Shown here piece by piece: positions 45,022 to 53,554 of a DNA stretch of 64,000 bases. The notes beneath the pieces are model-generated. The model was not told the DNA's origin. It searched no databases and saw only the letters and a list, made by a program, of their open reading frames with translations. The position numbers were made by a program, and so were the translations under genes. The DNA comes from Blastomonas ursincola (GTDB taxonomy: Bacteria > Pseudomonadota > Alphaproteobacteria > Sphingomonadales > Sphingomonadaceae). Numbering within the stretch: the stretch's first letter is position 1; the number at the start of each line of letters is the position of its first letter. The stretch is from assembly GCF_013607875.1 (NCBI RefSeq), contig NZ_VDES01000002.1, positions 1,308,297 to 1,372,296 of the forward strand, written 5' to 3'.

Positions 45022-47205
45022 TCAGAATTTGTAGAGCGCCTCGATGCCGAAGACGCGCGGGCGGCCCTTGAACACGAAGCCGCCGGGCGAGAATTCGGCA
45101 TTGTATCTCTCGTTGAACAGATTGTCGGCAAAGCCGGTGAGCGACCATGCGCCGCCATCAAGCGTGAGCCGTGCGTTGACCAGGTCGACCGGGCGGCGCA
45201 CGGTCGAATTCGGCACGTCGAACCAGGTCTTGCCGGTGCGGTTGTAATCCAGCCGGATGCGGCCCTTGAGGTCGCTGTCGCCCAGATTGGTCTCGTATTG
45301 CGTGCCCAGATTGATCGTATAGCGCGAAATGAACGGCGCCTCGTTGCCGATCACGGTCGGATCGGGAAATTCCTTGATCTCGCTATAGGTGACACCGAGC
45401 CCGAAATTGATGTCCCATCCGCGCGCCGGACGCAGCGTGCCATCGATTTCGAAACCCTGCAGCCGCACCTCGGGAACATTGCCCAGATTCTGCGTCGAGT
45501 TGGCGGCGAGGAAGACGAAGAAATAGCCGTTCTCGGACTTGGTGGTATAGGCGCTGGCGTTGAGCGTCAGCATCCGGTCGAACAGGTTGGTCTTCACGCC
45601 TAGCTCGAACGTGTCGGCAACCTCTGCCTCATAGATGTCTGCGACACCGACTACCCCGGTACCCGCTGCCACGGCGCCCACGCCGGTCTGGTTGAAGCCA
45701 CCCGAACGGAAGCCGCGGCTATATCCGCCATAGATGGTGACGTTCTCGGCAGGCTTTTAGGTCAGCGTGAACTTGGGCTGCCATTCGTCGAAGGTCTCGC
45801 GGCGGACCTCGCCGGTGCGCCCGGTGGGGAAGCCCGGGACGACGGGGATGAACGCCGTCGGGGTCAGCGTGCGGTTGCGGCGGCGGTCCTTGTCGTAACG
45901 CAGCGACGCATCGACGCGGAACGCCTCGGAAAACTCGTAGCCGATATTGGCATAGACCGCCCAGGCGAAGTTGTTCTGCGAATCCGCGAGGAATGTCGCC
46001 TGCGGGTTGCGCGGATCGGTGCTGGGCGTGCGGAACACCGGGAACACGCCTTGCCCCGTATCGACCATGTTGCCGGTCGAGATGTAGCGGTTGGTGTCGA
46101 TGAAATAGCCGCCGAGCGACCAGGTGAACGCATTGTCGTCGTTCGACTGGATACGCAGATCCTGGCTGATCGCCTCGACATCGAGGAACTGGCTCTGGTT
46201 GAGATCGAAGCCGAACAGCGCGAAGAACAGCGATTCGCGGATCGGGAGGAAGTTGAACGCGTCACCGGTGAGGATTTCGGACAGCGTGTCATAGGATGTC
46301 ACCGAGGTGATCGAACCCCAGTCCGCCTTGTAATCGATCTTGGCCGAGACGTTGTAGATGTCGCGGTCGTTCTGTCCGGCGTTGTTGACGCGCACCGGCA
46401 GGCTGGTGTCGTTCACATCGGCGACGATATTGTAATAGAGCGCCTGGGTGCGCAGCAGCGACATCGAGGCGCGCAGATCGACGGTCAGCTGGTCGGTCGG
46501 CGTCCACAGCAGCTTGCCGCGCAGCGAGATATCCTCGAGCGGATCGGCATCCTCGCCGAGGAAGGTGTTCGGGATATAGCCGTTGGTGTCGCGATAGGAG
46601 CCCGAGAGGCGGAATTTCAGCGTGTCGCTGATGGGCCCGGAAATCCCGGCGCGGAGCGTATAGCCAAAGCCATTGTCGACCCCGGCAAACACCCGCCCCT
46701 CGAACTGGTCGCTGGGCTGCTTGGTGTTGATGATGATCGCCCCGCCGATAGCGTTGCGTCCGTAGAGACCGCCTTGGGGCCCTTTGAGGATTTCGATCTG
46801 CTCGATATCGAACAGTTCCTGGCTGAACTGGGCAGCATTGACCTGCTGCACTCCGTCAACCACCACGGCGACCGAGGGCTCGGAATTTCGGTTCTGGGTG
46901 ATCCCGCGAATGATGACGAACGCGTTGCCCGCGTTCTGCGTCTCGATGAGCTGGACGTTGGAGGTGAGGCCGATAAAGTCGGCGGCCTTGTCGATGCCGG
47001 CATTCTCGATCGCTTCCGCGTTGAACGCGGTGATCGCGGCAGGCGTGTCCTGCAGCGTGGAATCGCGGCGGAGCGCGGTGACCACGATTTCGCCTTCACC
47101 AGCCTCCTCGGTCACCTGATCCTGCGCGAAGCCGGGTGTCGATCCCAGCAGCGCGAGCGCGGAAACCGAACCTGTCAGCAGCAGCTTGTTCCAAATCGCG
47201 GGCAT
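45022..47205 (-). pseudogene. TonB-dependent receptor interrupted by one in-frame TAA
   Basis: The frame encodes a full-length receptor of 727 codons, interrupted only by TAA at 45757-45759 (codon 483). Before it: leader (LLLTGSVSALALLGSTPGFAQ region), TonB-box-like EIVVTALRR, plug (IIRGITQNRNSEPSVAVVVD, 20 residues) and half the barrel, ending QPKFTLT. After it the same frame resumes KPAENVTIYGGYSRGFRSGG and ends on LYKF. Homologues typically read LTYKP at this place, so a TAC or TAT to TAA change is likely. The start at 47205 has AGGGGAG 8 bases upstream; the ATG at 47223 does not. It heads the wrbA-VOC-hydrolase-MetE-like operon behind an IclR-type operator. It could be a true nonsense mutation, a sequencing error or read-through. 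Confidence 0.85.
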
Positions 47206-47296
47206 TGCACCTGCTCCCCTCATCCAGTGGATCCCGCCGCTGTATTGTCATGAGCCTCGTAGGCTTGTGCGGGCAGGTTATGCTTCGGGTAAATTG

Positions 47297-47328
47297 TTCG
47301 TAAAACGAAGTCAAGTTCGATATGCGAA
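47297..47328. promoter_or_regulatory. Twin-palindrome operator upstream of the TonB receptor gene (IclR candidate)
   Basis: TTCGTAAAACGAA (47297-47309), 6 bases, then TTCGATATGCGAA (47316-47328). Each half is itself a TTCG-n5-CGAA dyad. The same layout and spacing recurs at 49509-49540. It lies about 92 bp upstream of the receptor start and just behind the IclR gene. Confidence 0.72.
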
Positions 47329-47445
47329 GTTTGAATGCGGCAAGCGAAGCGGGCGCGTGCAGGCGGCCATGGGCTGCTGGCCACAAGGCGTGTGCCATGC
47401 GTGATGGACGGGCTGGGGAGATAGAGTGCCCTCGCGGGCAGGGGA

Positions 47446-48258
47446 TTAGTTCTGCTGCAGCGAGTGCATCAGCGTCGGCCAGCGCTGAAGCGCGCTGCCG
47501 ATCTCGGCGGCCGCTTCGCGCAGCATGGGCAGACGGGTGCGGACAAGCTCGTCCTGCGAGATGCGCGTGGTCGATGTCGAGCAGTTGATCGATGCGATCG
47601 CATTGCGCTGCGCATCGAACACCGGCACCGCGACCGAGACGATGCCGTAATCGAGCTCGTCGAGCGCCGAATCATAGCCGGTCTCGCGCGCGCTCTGCAG
47701 GCGCTGCTCCAGTCCCTCTGGGGTCGTCACCGTCCGCTCGGTGAAGCGCTGCAGGCTGACCGCCGCCTTGTAGCGCGCGATTACCGGCTCGGGCTGAAAG
47801 GCGAGCAGCACCTTGCCGAGCGAAGTCGCATGAACGGGAAAGCGCGTGCCGACATTCGCGCCCAGCCGGATACGCCGGTTGGTCGAGACATGCGCGACAT
47901 AGAGGATATCGGTGCCCGACAGCACCGCCATGGACGAGCTGTCGCCGGTATCGTCGCGCAGTTTCTGCAGCGGCGGCAGCACCACCTGCTCGACATTCAT
48001 CGACGAGAGATAGGCCGTACCGAAGCTCAGCACCTCGGGCCGCAGCAGGAACTTGCGCCCGAACTGCGCGATATAGCCCAGTTGCACCAGCGTGTTGAGG
48101 CAACGCCGCGCGACCGCAGGGCTGAGCCCGGTAACCTGCGCCACTTCGCTCAGCTGCATTTCGGGATGCGTCGCGTCGAACGCGCGCAACACCTTGAGCC
48201 CGCGCTCGAGCGTCGAGAGATATTCGCTGTCCTTGCCGGGCTTGGCGGGTTCGTCCAT
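47446..48258 (-). CDS. IclR-family transcriptional regulator
   Basis: A 270-aa regulator from the ATG at 48258. The N-terminal winged helix-turn-helix is LSEVAQVTGLSPAVARRCL with the recognition helix in SPAVARRCLNTLVQLGY. The C-terminal effector domain has VSTNRRIRLGANVGTRFPVH (20 residues), SLGKVLLAF and AVPVFDAQRNAIASIN, resembling the PcaR/PobR group. A GTG at 48327 overlapping the CoA-transferase stop would add 23 residues and is an alternative start. It sits between the two arms it probably controls; paired palindromic operators lie before the TonB receptor operon and in the CoA-transferase/lyase divergent promoter. Confidence 0.88.
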   Translation of the reverse strand: MDEPAKPGKDSEYLSTLERGLKVLRAFDATHPEMQLSEVAQVTGLSPAVARRCLNTLVQLGYIAQFGRKFLLRPEVLSFGTAYLSSMNVEQVVLPPLQKLRDDTGDSSSMAVLSGTDILYVAHVSTNRRIRLGANVGTRFPVHATSLGKVLLAFQPEPVIARYKAAVSLQRFTERTVTTPEGLEQRLQSARETGYDSALDELDYGIVSVAVPVFDAQRNAIASINCSTSTTRISQDELVRTRLPMLREAAAEIGSALQRWPTLMHSLQQN

Positions 48259-48323
48259 GGTCGGAGCGCTAGCCGCTTGCCGCGTTTCAGGCAAGGCGAT
48301 GTCGCCCCATTGGCGAAGCGCGC

Positions 48324-49475
48324 TCACTCCGCTGCGGCGGATGCCGCCGTATCCGCGCCCAGCAATTCGTCATTATGCTGCCCCAGCACCGGCGGGGCCG
48401 TGACGCTGGTCGCGCGCTCGCCATCGAAGCTGAGCGGCGAGCGGATGGTGCGGAAAGGCCCGTGCGGACCATTCGGATCCTCGACCACCAGCCCCAGATG
48501 CTGCGCCTGGGGTGTCTCGATCACTTCTGGCGCGCTGTAGACCGGCGAATGCGGGACCTCGAGCTGCTCGAGCGTCGCGCACCATTCAGCGCGGGGCTTC
48601 GCCGCGAAAAGCGGGGCCAGGAATGCCGCGACTTTCTCGTAATTGGCGATGCGCGCGTCGCGGCTCGTGAATTCGGGCCGCTCCAGCATGCCGGGCTGGC
48701 CCACGGCGATCGCCAGATTTTCCCAGAATTTGGGCGGCGAAGACATGTGCAGCGCGATCCATTCGCCGCCCTGGCACTGGAAGACATAGGATTGCGAGAC
48801 ATTGGGCCTGCTATACGGCCCCATCACCTGATCGTCGGAGAAATAATGGGTGAAATCGTCGAGGTTGAAATGCGCCATCGCCTCGAACATCGAGACCTCG
48901 ACCAGCCGGCCCTTGCCGGTCGTCGCGCGTTCGTGCAGCGCGGCCAGCACGCCCTGCGCGCCATAGAAGCCGGTAATCGCATCGGCCAGCGCGGGGCCGA
49001 CGACGCGCGGATTGGCAGGGTTGACCAACAGCCGCAAAAAGCCGCTGGCGGCCTGGGCGACGGTGTCGAAGGCGGGGCGGTCGCGGTCGGGCCCGGTCGC
49101 GCCGAAGCCCGAGATCGAGAGGTAGATCAGCCGCGGATTGATCGCGCGCAGCCGCTCGGGATCGACCTTCAGCTTGTCGGCCACGCCAGGGCGGAAATTC
49201 TGGATGAACACATCGGCAGAAGCGACCATGCGATCGAACGCCTCGAGATCGGGGCCGCCGCGCGTGTCGAGCGTGATCGAGCGCTTGTTGCGGTTATAGG
49301 TCTGGAAATGCGGGCTGTAGAAACCGCCGCGAAATGCGCGGAACGGATCGCCGCCATCGGGCCTTTCCACCTTGATCACGTCAGCGCCCAGATCGGCGAG
49401 CATCATTCCGGCGCAAGGACCGGTGATGAAGGTGCCCATTTCGAGCACGGTGACATTGGCGAGCGGCTTGGCCAT
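48324..49475 (-). CDS. CaiB/BaiF-type (class III) CoA transferase
   Basis: A 383-aa class III CoA transferase that moves CoA between carboxylic acids. Family motifs are VTVLEMGTFITGPCAGMMLA (20 residues), DLGADVIKVERPDGGDPFR (19) and the catalytic Asp D165 in GPALADAITGFYG. The start at 49475 has AGGGAG upstream; the longer open frame is rejected. It would activate an acid substrate as its CoA thioester. Across the divergent promoter lies a citryl-CoA-lyase-like gene, and the iclR gene follows downstream, so activation by this protein and C-C cleavage by the lyase may be consecutive steps. Confidence 0.9.
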   Translation of the reverse strand: MAKPLANVTVLEMGTFITGPCAGMMLADLGADVIKVERPDGGDPFRAFRGGFYSPHFQTYNRNKRSITLDTRGGPDLEAFDRMVASADVFIQNFRPGVADKLKVDPERLRAINPRLIYLSISGFGATGPDRDRPAFDTVAQAASGFLRLLVNPANPRVVGPALADAITGFYGAQGVLAALHERATTGKGRLVEVSMFEAMAHFNLDDFTHYFSDDQVMGPYSRPNVSQSYVFQCQGGEWIALHMSSPPKFWENLAIAVGQPGMLERPEFTSRDARIANYEKVAAFLAPLFAAKPRAEWCATLEQLEVPHSPVYSAPEVIETPQAQHLGLVVEDPNGPHGPFRTIRSPLSFDGERATSVTAPPVLGQHNDELLGADTAASAAAE

Positions 49476-49508
49476 ATTGACATCTCCCTGATCGCCACTC
49501 ATAGAAAA

Positions 49509-49540
49509 TTCGATATACGAAATCAACTTCGTAAATCGAA
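49509..49540. promoter_or_regulatory. Twin-palindrome operator in the CoA-transferase/lyase divergent promoter (IclR candidate)
   Basis: TTCGATATACGAA (49509-49521), 6 bases, then TTCGTAAATCGAA (49528-49540). The two halves are reverse complements at 12 of 13 positions, and each is a TTCG-n5-CGAA dyad. The site is centred in the 113-bp gap between divergent starts at 49475 and 49589. Confidence 0.78.
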
Positions 49541-49588
49541 ACATTCTGGCGGTGTCTACGCGCCCGCCCGGCCAGCACAGGAGCCCAT

Positions 49589-50380
49589 ATGCGCATCGGC
49601 AAGCAGGACGCCCCGTTCACTTCGATCTGCACCTCGGATGCGACCAGCATCACCGTGCGCGGGCGCGACCTGTGCGGCGACATCATCGGCAAGATGGACT
49701 TCACCAGCTACTTCTGGCTGCTGGTCACCGGCGAGGAGCCGACCGATGTCCAGAAGTTCTTCGCCAATGCGGTGCTCGCGGCGATTGCCGAGCATGGGCT
49801 GGTGCCGAGCGTCGTCGCCGCCCGCATGACCTACGCTGCCGCGCCTGAGGCGTTTCACGGTGCGGTCGCGGCGGGGCTGCTGGGGTGCGGGTCAGTGGTG
49901 CTGGGCAGTGCCGAGGTTGCGGGCCGCTTCTATGCCGATCTGGTCGCGAAGGTCCGCGACGGGGCAGGCGCGCCTGCCGCGATTGCCGCCGAGGGCGTCC
50001 GCACGCTGCGTGCCAGCAAACAGGCCATCCCCGGCTTCGGCCATCCGCAGCATTCCGCCGGCGACCCCCGCGCGCTGCTGCTGCTCGACATGGCAGAAGA
50101 GCACGGGATTGTCGGCGAGCACATCGGCATGCTCTACGCGCTGCGCGATTGCCTGCCCGAAACGCTGGGTCGTGCACTGCCGATCAATGTCAACGGTGCG
50201 ATCCCGGCGGTGATGCTGGATGTCGGTTTCCCTGTCGGCGCGCTCAAGGGCATTTCACTGCTCGCGCGCACCGCCAGCCTGATCGGCCATCTTCAGGAGG
50301 AAATCGACCGCCCGATCGGCTTCGTTATGTCCGGGGCTGCGGCCCAGGCGATCACCTATGACGGGCCTGGTGCCGCCTGA
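49589..50380 (+). CDS. Citryl-CoA lyase / short citrate-synthase-like protein
   Basis: A 263-aa protein of the citrate synthase fold but about 60 % of normal length, as in stand-alone citryl-CoA lyases. It retains GRDLCGDIIGKMDFTSYFWL (20 residues), the catalytic-type His in IPGFGHPQHSAGDPRA, and a late NVNGAIPAVMLDVGFP in place of the usual Asp/Arg loop. It starts at 49589 without a leader. Coupled by a shared operator to a CoA transferase, it probably cleaves or condenses a branched 3-hydroxyacyl-CoA, releasing acetyl-CoA or a similar product. The true substrate is unknown. It ends 9 bp from the convergent DUF1206 gene. Confidence 0.8.
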   Translation: MRIGKQDAPFTSICTSDATSITVRGRDLCGDIIGKMDFTSYFWLLVTGEEPTDVQKFFANAVLAAIAEHGLVPSVVAARMTYAAAPEAFHGAVAAGLLGCGSVVLGSAEVAGRFYADLVAKVRDGAGAPAAIAAEGVRTLRASKQAIPGFGHPQHSAGDPRALLLLDMAEEHGIVGEHIGMLYALRDCLPETLGRALPINVNGAIPAVMLDVGFPVGALKGISLLARTASLIGHLQEEIDRPIGFVMSGAAAQAITYDGPGAA

Positions 50381-50389
50381 CCGACATCG

Positions 50390-51196
50390 TCAGCGCGCCC
50401 GCGCTCTGGACTTGAGCACGTTCACGACATCGTCGTTCCGAACGCGGCGCCAGCGAGCGTCGACAAAGCTGTGCACGCCGAACAGGAACAGCCCTACGCC
50501 CACCAGCGCGTAAAGCTCCGGGTGGTCGGCGAGCGATGACAGCGCATCGCCGAGACCCTTGACCTCGCCGGCAGAGCCGAACCAGCCTGCGCTGACCAGA
50601 GACAGGCCGATGACTGCGAACACGACCGCGCGCGCAACCAGTCCCGCACGGCCGATCGGCACGACCCAGCGTGGTGCGCCGGGGCCGGTGTCCGCCATGA
50701 ATTCGGTGGTCCATGCCTTGATCGCCTGGTGTGCAGCCGCGGCGAGGAACGCCAGCCCGAGGGCGCCGATCAAGGCTTCACCCAGGGGTATGTCGAGTAC
50801 CATGTCGGCCGCGCGCTGCTCGGTCCCGCCGTCGCCACTGGATTGCTTGCCGAGAGCAAGGCGCGCGGCGGCATAGGCCAGGAAGAAATGCGCCAGCCCG
50901 CTGGCGGCATAGCCGATGCGGATCGCGGCGCCCTTGGTGTCGTCGCCCTTGTCTTCGCTGTCGAAAGCGGCGCTGTAGAGCCGGTAGGCGCCGTAAAGCG
51001 CCAGGCCCAGCGCGAGCAGACCCAGCAGCCATGGCCCGCCGGGCATGTCCTGCACCGAACGGAAGACGCCTTGCGGGCTGGCATCCGAAGCGCCGGTGCC
51101 GGTCAGGGCGAGCACGCCAAGCAGGCAATAGACCACGCCGCGCGCGAACCATCCTGCCCGCGCAAAGGTCTGTAGCTTTGTCATTCTGTCGATCAT
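50390..51196 (-). CDS. DUF1206 membrane protein
   Basis: A 268-aa integral membrane protein with three repeats of a two-helix unit, each opening with a GWFARGVVY-like motif: ARAGWFARGVVYCLLGVLAL (20 residues), IRIGYAASGLAHFFLAYAA (19) and GRAGLVARAVVFAVIGLSL. This triplication is the mark of DUF1206. No function is established. The start at 51196 follows an AGGA; ATG 51184 is an alternative. It is convergent with the lyase gene and diverges from a 74-aa protein gene, without evident functional link to the neighbours. Confidence 0.88.
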   Translation of the reverse strand: MIDRMTKLQTFARAGWFARGVVYCLLGVLALTGTGASDASPQGVFRSVQDMPGGPWLLGLLALGLALYGAYRLYSAAFDSEDKGDDTKGAAIRIGYAASGLAHFFLAYAAARLALGKQSSGDGGTEQRAADMVLDIPLGEALIGALGLAFLAAAAHQAIKAWTTEFMADTGPGAPRWVVPIGRAGLVARAVVFAVIGLSLVSAGWFGSAGEVKGLGDALSSLADHPELYALVGVGLFLFGVHSFVDARWRRVRNDDVVNVLKSRARAR

Positions 51197-51330
51197 GGCA
51201 TCCTGCTCCCGTCTGGCAGGGCTTACGCCGCGACCTGGGGGGAGTTCCGCTCCCGATTTTCGTGATGCGAGCCCGGCGCAGGGAACCTTTACGAGCGTGC
51301 CCGGTAATCGGGGTCAAAAGGAGCAACATC

Positions 51331-51555
51331 ATGATCAAGAATATTGTCGGCGCCTATCTGGGCGCGAAGATTGCAGGCAAGTCACCCAAGGCGGACAGCG
51401 CTGCCGGTGCCACCACCGGCGCGATTGCCGCTTCCGCCATCCCGTTCATCCTTTCGCGGATGAGCCTGCCGTCGATGCTGCTGCTCGGCGCGGGCGGATA
51501 TCTGGTCAAGCGCCACCAGGACAAAAAGCAGGCGGGCAAATATCCGCGCCCCTGA
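51331..51555 (+). CDS. Small Gly/Ala-rich hydrophobic protein
   Basis: A 74-aa protein; the family is not recognised. The start is secure: AAAAGGAG lies 8 bases before the ATG. The first half holds a G-A-x-x-G pattern (YLGAKIAGKS, AAGATTGAIAASAIPFILS) that suggests a glycine-zipper-like membrane helix. A second hydrophobic helix follows (SMLLLGAGGYLV), then a basic tail (KRHQDKKQAGKYPRP). It is probably a small inner-membrane protein. It diverges from DUF1206 and converges on apbE. Confidence 0.7.
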   Translation: MIKNIVGAYLGAKIAGKSPKADSAAGATTGAIAASAIPFILSRMSLPSMLLLGAGGYLVKRHQDKKQAGKYPRP

Positions 51556-51563
51556 CAGCATCG

Positions 51564-51599
51564 GAACCCGCCAGACGCGCCAAGGCTTCAGGCGGGTTC
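51564..51599. terminator. Hairpin between the small-protein gene and apbE
   Basis: GAACCCGCC (51564-51572) pairs with GGCGGGTTC (51591-51599) over an 18-base loop. The right arm is the last three codons of the apbE gene, so the hairpin straddles the convergent gene ends. Confidence 0.5.
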
Positions 51600-52589
51600 A
51601 AGATCCATCATGGAGGTGAGCGCGGGGCTGAGCCATTCGCCGCCGTCGCGAGAGACGATGCGGACGGCAACGTGCTCGCGCACGGCGCATCGCTGCGCCG
51701 CCGAAAGGCCCATCACACTCAAAGCGGTGGCCCAGGCATCCGCCGACATGCAGTCCGGATGCACGACGCTAACCGCCGTGATCGGATGAATGGCGGGATA
51801 TCCGGTGCGCGGATCGAGCGTGTGCGCGCCGCGAAGATAATCGCCAGAGGTCGCGATGGCGAGGCCGTGCAACGCTACCCGCAACCGGGGCAGGGGCAGC
51901 CCTTCAGGGTTCTCGACATCCACCCACCACGGATCCCCGTCAGGGCGCATTCCGCGCCCGACGCATTCGCCCCCGATCTCCACCAAACAATGATTCAGCC
52001 CCTGCTGCCCAAGCAGGTCGGCAACCGCATCGACGGCGAACCCCTTGGCAATTCCCGACAGGTCGAGCCAGAGTCCGCCGGGTTGGCGAAGCGTGGAGCG
52101 CAGGGGGTCGAATTGCAGCCTCGTCCAGCCGCTTCCCCTCAGCGCATGGCCTATGTCTCCGGGCGTGGGCGGGGCCGAGACAGTGTTGGGTCCCAATCCC
52201 CAAAGATCGGTGAGCCTTCCGATTGCCGGATCGAAGGCCCCATCTGTGGCCTGAGCGACGGACAGCGCTTCAGCCATGACGCGGACCATGTCAGGAGACA
52301 AGGCGCAGACGCTCCCAGCATGCGCGCGGTTGAAGCGCGAGAGGTTGGACTGCGGCTCCCAATGGCTCATGTCCTGCACGATGCCATCGAGCCGCGCCTG
52401 GACGAGCATTCTCAGCCTTGCCGTATCGAGCCCCAGTGCAGCCGGCAGCGCTGCGCGCACCTGCCACGTCGTGCCCATGGTCGCGCCGCCAAACTGCACC
52501 ACCGGTGCTTGCGGATCGAACCCGATCAGGGCCGCCGGATCGATGGCGTCCGGCACCGCGATGCGCGGTGCCGGTTGCGGACCTGTCAT
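51588..52589 (-). CDS. apbE: FAD:protein FMN transferase (ApbE), leaderless
   Basis: A 333-aa ApbE. It attaches FMN from FAD to a Thr or Ser of target proteins. Motifs: GGATMGTTWQVRA, MSHWEPQSNLSRFN, TDGAFDPAIG, DLSGIAKGFAVD and LAIATSGDYLRG, with the metal-site region in VHPDCMSADAWATALSVMG (19 residues). The ATG overlaps the DUF4198 stop, and no signal peptide or lipobox is present although ApbE usually acts outside the cytosol. It is the last gene of a four-gene operon with PepSY, DUF2271 and DUF4198 proteins. The DUF2271 product bears a matching flavinylation motif and is the likely target. Confidence 0.9.
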   Translation of the reverse strand: MTGPQPAPRIAVPDAIDPAALIGFDPQAPVVQFGGATMGTTWQVRAALPAALGLDTARLRMLVQARLDGIVQDMSHWEPQSNLSRFNRAHAGSVCALSPDMVRVMAEALSVAQATDGAFDPAIGRLTDLWGLGPNTVSAPPTPGDIGHALRGSGWTRLQFDPLRSTLRQPGGLWLDLSGIAKGFAVDAVADLLGQQGLNHCLVEIGGECVGRGMRPDGDPWWVDVENPEGLPLPRLRVALHGLAIATSGDYLRGAHTLDPRTGYPAIHPITAVSVVHPDCMSADAWATALSVMGLSAAQRCAVREHVAVRIVSRDGGEWLSPALTSMMDLEPA

Positions 52590-53527
52590 GGGGCGAGCAC
52601 CTCGAGCGTCGCAGTATAGCTCATCCGCCGCTTGCTTGCCTTCGGATTGCCCGGCTTCGAATCGGTAAGGCTGGTGTTGAGCCAGTACATCCCGGCCATC
52701 GGCCAGGTGACGGTCAGCACGCCGTCGCCATCGGTGACCAGCTTCTGCGTGCCATCGGCTTCACGGTACCGACGACCGCCCGGGATCAGCTCGACCTCGA
52801 GCCCGGCGGCGGGTTGGCCATCGACCAGGAAGCGGAACTGCGCCGGTTCGTTCGATACCAGATCGGTGGGCAGGGTGACGGGAACGAATTCCAGCCCCTT
52901 GCCGCTCGGCTTGAACAGCGTTTCGCTCGGCTCGCCCGCGGTCACGAAGAACTCGTTGCGGCCCATGGTTTCGGTGAGGTCGATATCGGTCGCGTTGGTC
53001 GGGATCTCGTCCACGCTGGCGACGATATGGCTGGGATCGATGCGCGGTCGGCCGCCCGGCGCGCTGGCGCCCGGTCCGCCTGCACCTGGTCCTCCCATCG
53101 GCGGCCCGCCCGCGCCCGGTGCTGCAGCACCCGGACCACCGGCACCCGGCGGCGGGCCGCGACGACGACCCACCATCCAGGGCTCGCCATCGACCTTGAA
53201 GCTGCCCGAGATGCCGACATTCTCCATGCCGATGCGCCAGGTGCCGGGCTTGTCGATCTTCACGTCGAAGGTCGAGCGATAGCGCCCCTTCGCCGGGTTC
53301 TCGGGCGTGCCCATGCTGCCGTCGGGCGCCCAGACTTTCACGCCATCGATGTTCATCGCGTTATGATTGGGTTCGAACGGCGCGGTCGAGGTCCCGGCAT
53401 CGACGGTCACACTCTGCTGCGTGTCCGACAGCACGGTGGTCGAGGGCAGGAACCAGGCGTTGTGCGCGAAAGCGGGCAGGCTGAGCCCGCAAACGGCGAC
53501 AGTGAACAACAGGGATTTGCGGATCAT
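52586..53527 (-). CDS. DUF4198 periplasmic protein with Gly/Pro-rich insertion
   Basis: A 313-aa secreted protein. The leader ends LSLPAFA and the mature chain opens with HNAWFLPS, the His-initiated start typical of DUF4198 (also seen in NikM-like metal-related proteins). Residues about 125-165 are a low-complexity run of Gly, Pro and Ala (for example GPGAGGPGASAPGG), probably a flexible linker. The C-terminal half is an Ig-like beta domain (TDGDGVLTVTWPMAGMYWL). The exposed N-terminal His suggests metal binding, but this is inference. It sits between the DUF2271 and apbE genes. Confidence 0.85.
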   Translation of the reverse strand: MIRKSLLFTVAVCGLSLPAFAHNAWFLPSTTVLSDTQQSVTVDAGTSTAPFEPNHNAMNIDGVKVWAPDGSMGTPENPAKGRYRSTFDVKIDKPGTWRIGMENVGISGSFKVDGEPWMVGRRRGPPPGAGGPGAAAPGAGGPPMGGPGAGGPGASAPGGRPRIDPSHIVASVDEIPTNATDIDLTETMGRNEFFVTAGEPSETLFKPSGKGLEFVPVTLPTDLVSNEPAQFRFLVDGQPAAGLEVELIPGGRRYREADGTQKLVTDGDGVLTVTWPMAGMYWLNTSLTDSKPGNPKASKRRMSYTATLEVLAP

Positions 53528-53554
53528 GACAAAGGTCCTTTCTGCCAGACGGGG

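Noticed and set aside
45022-47205. Two separate genes instead of one interrupted receptor
   Set aside because: Both parts are in the same frame, join without gap at the stop codon, and together give one complete receptor with plug and barrel; the second part has no leader or start site.
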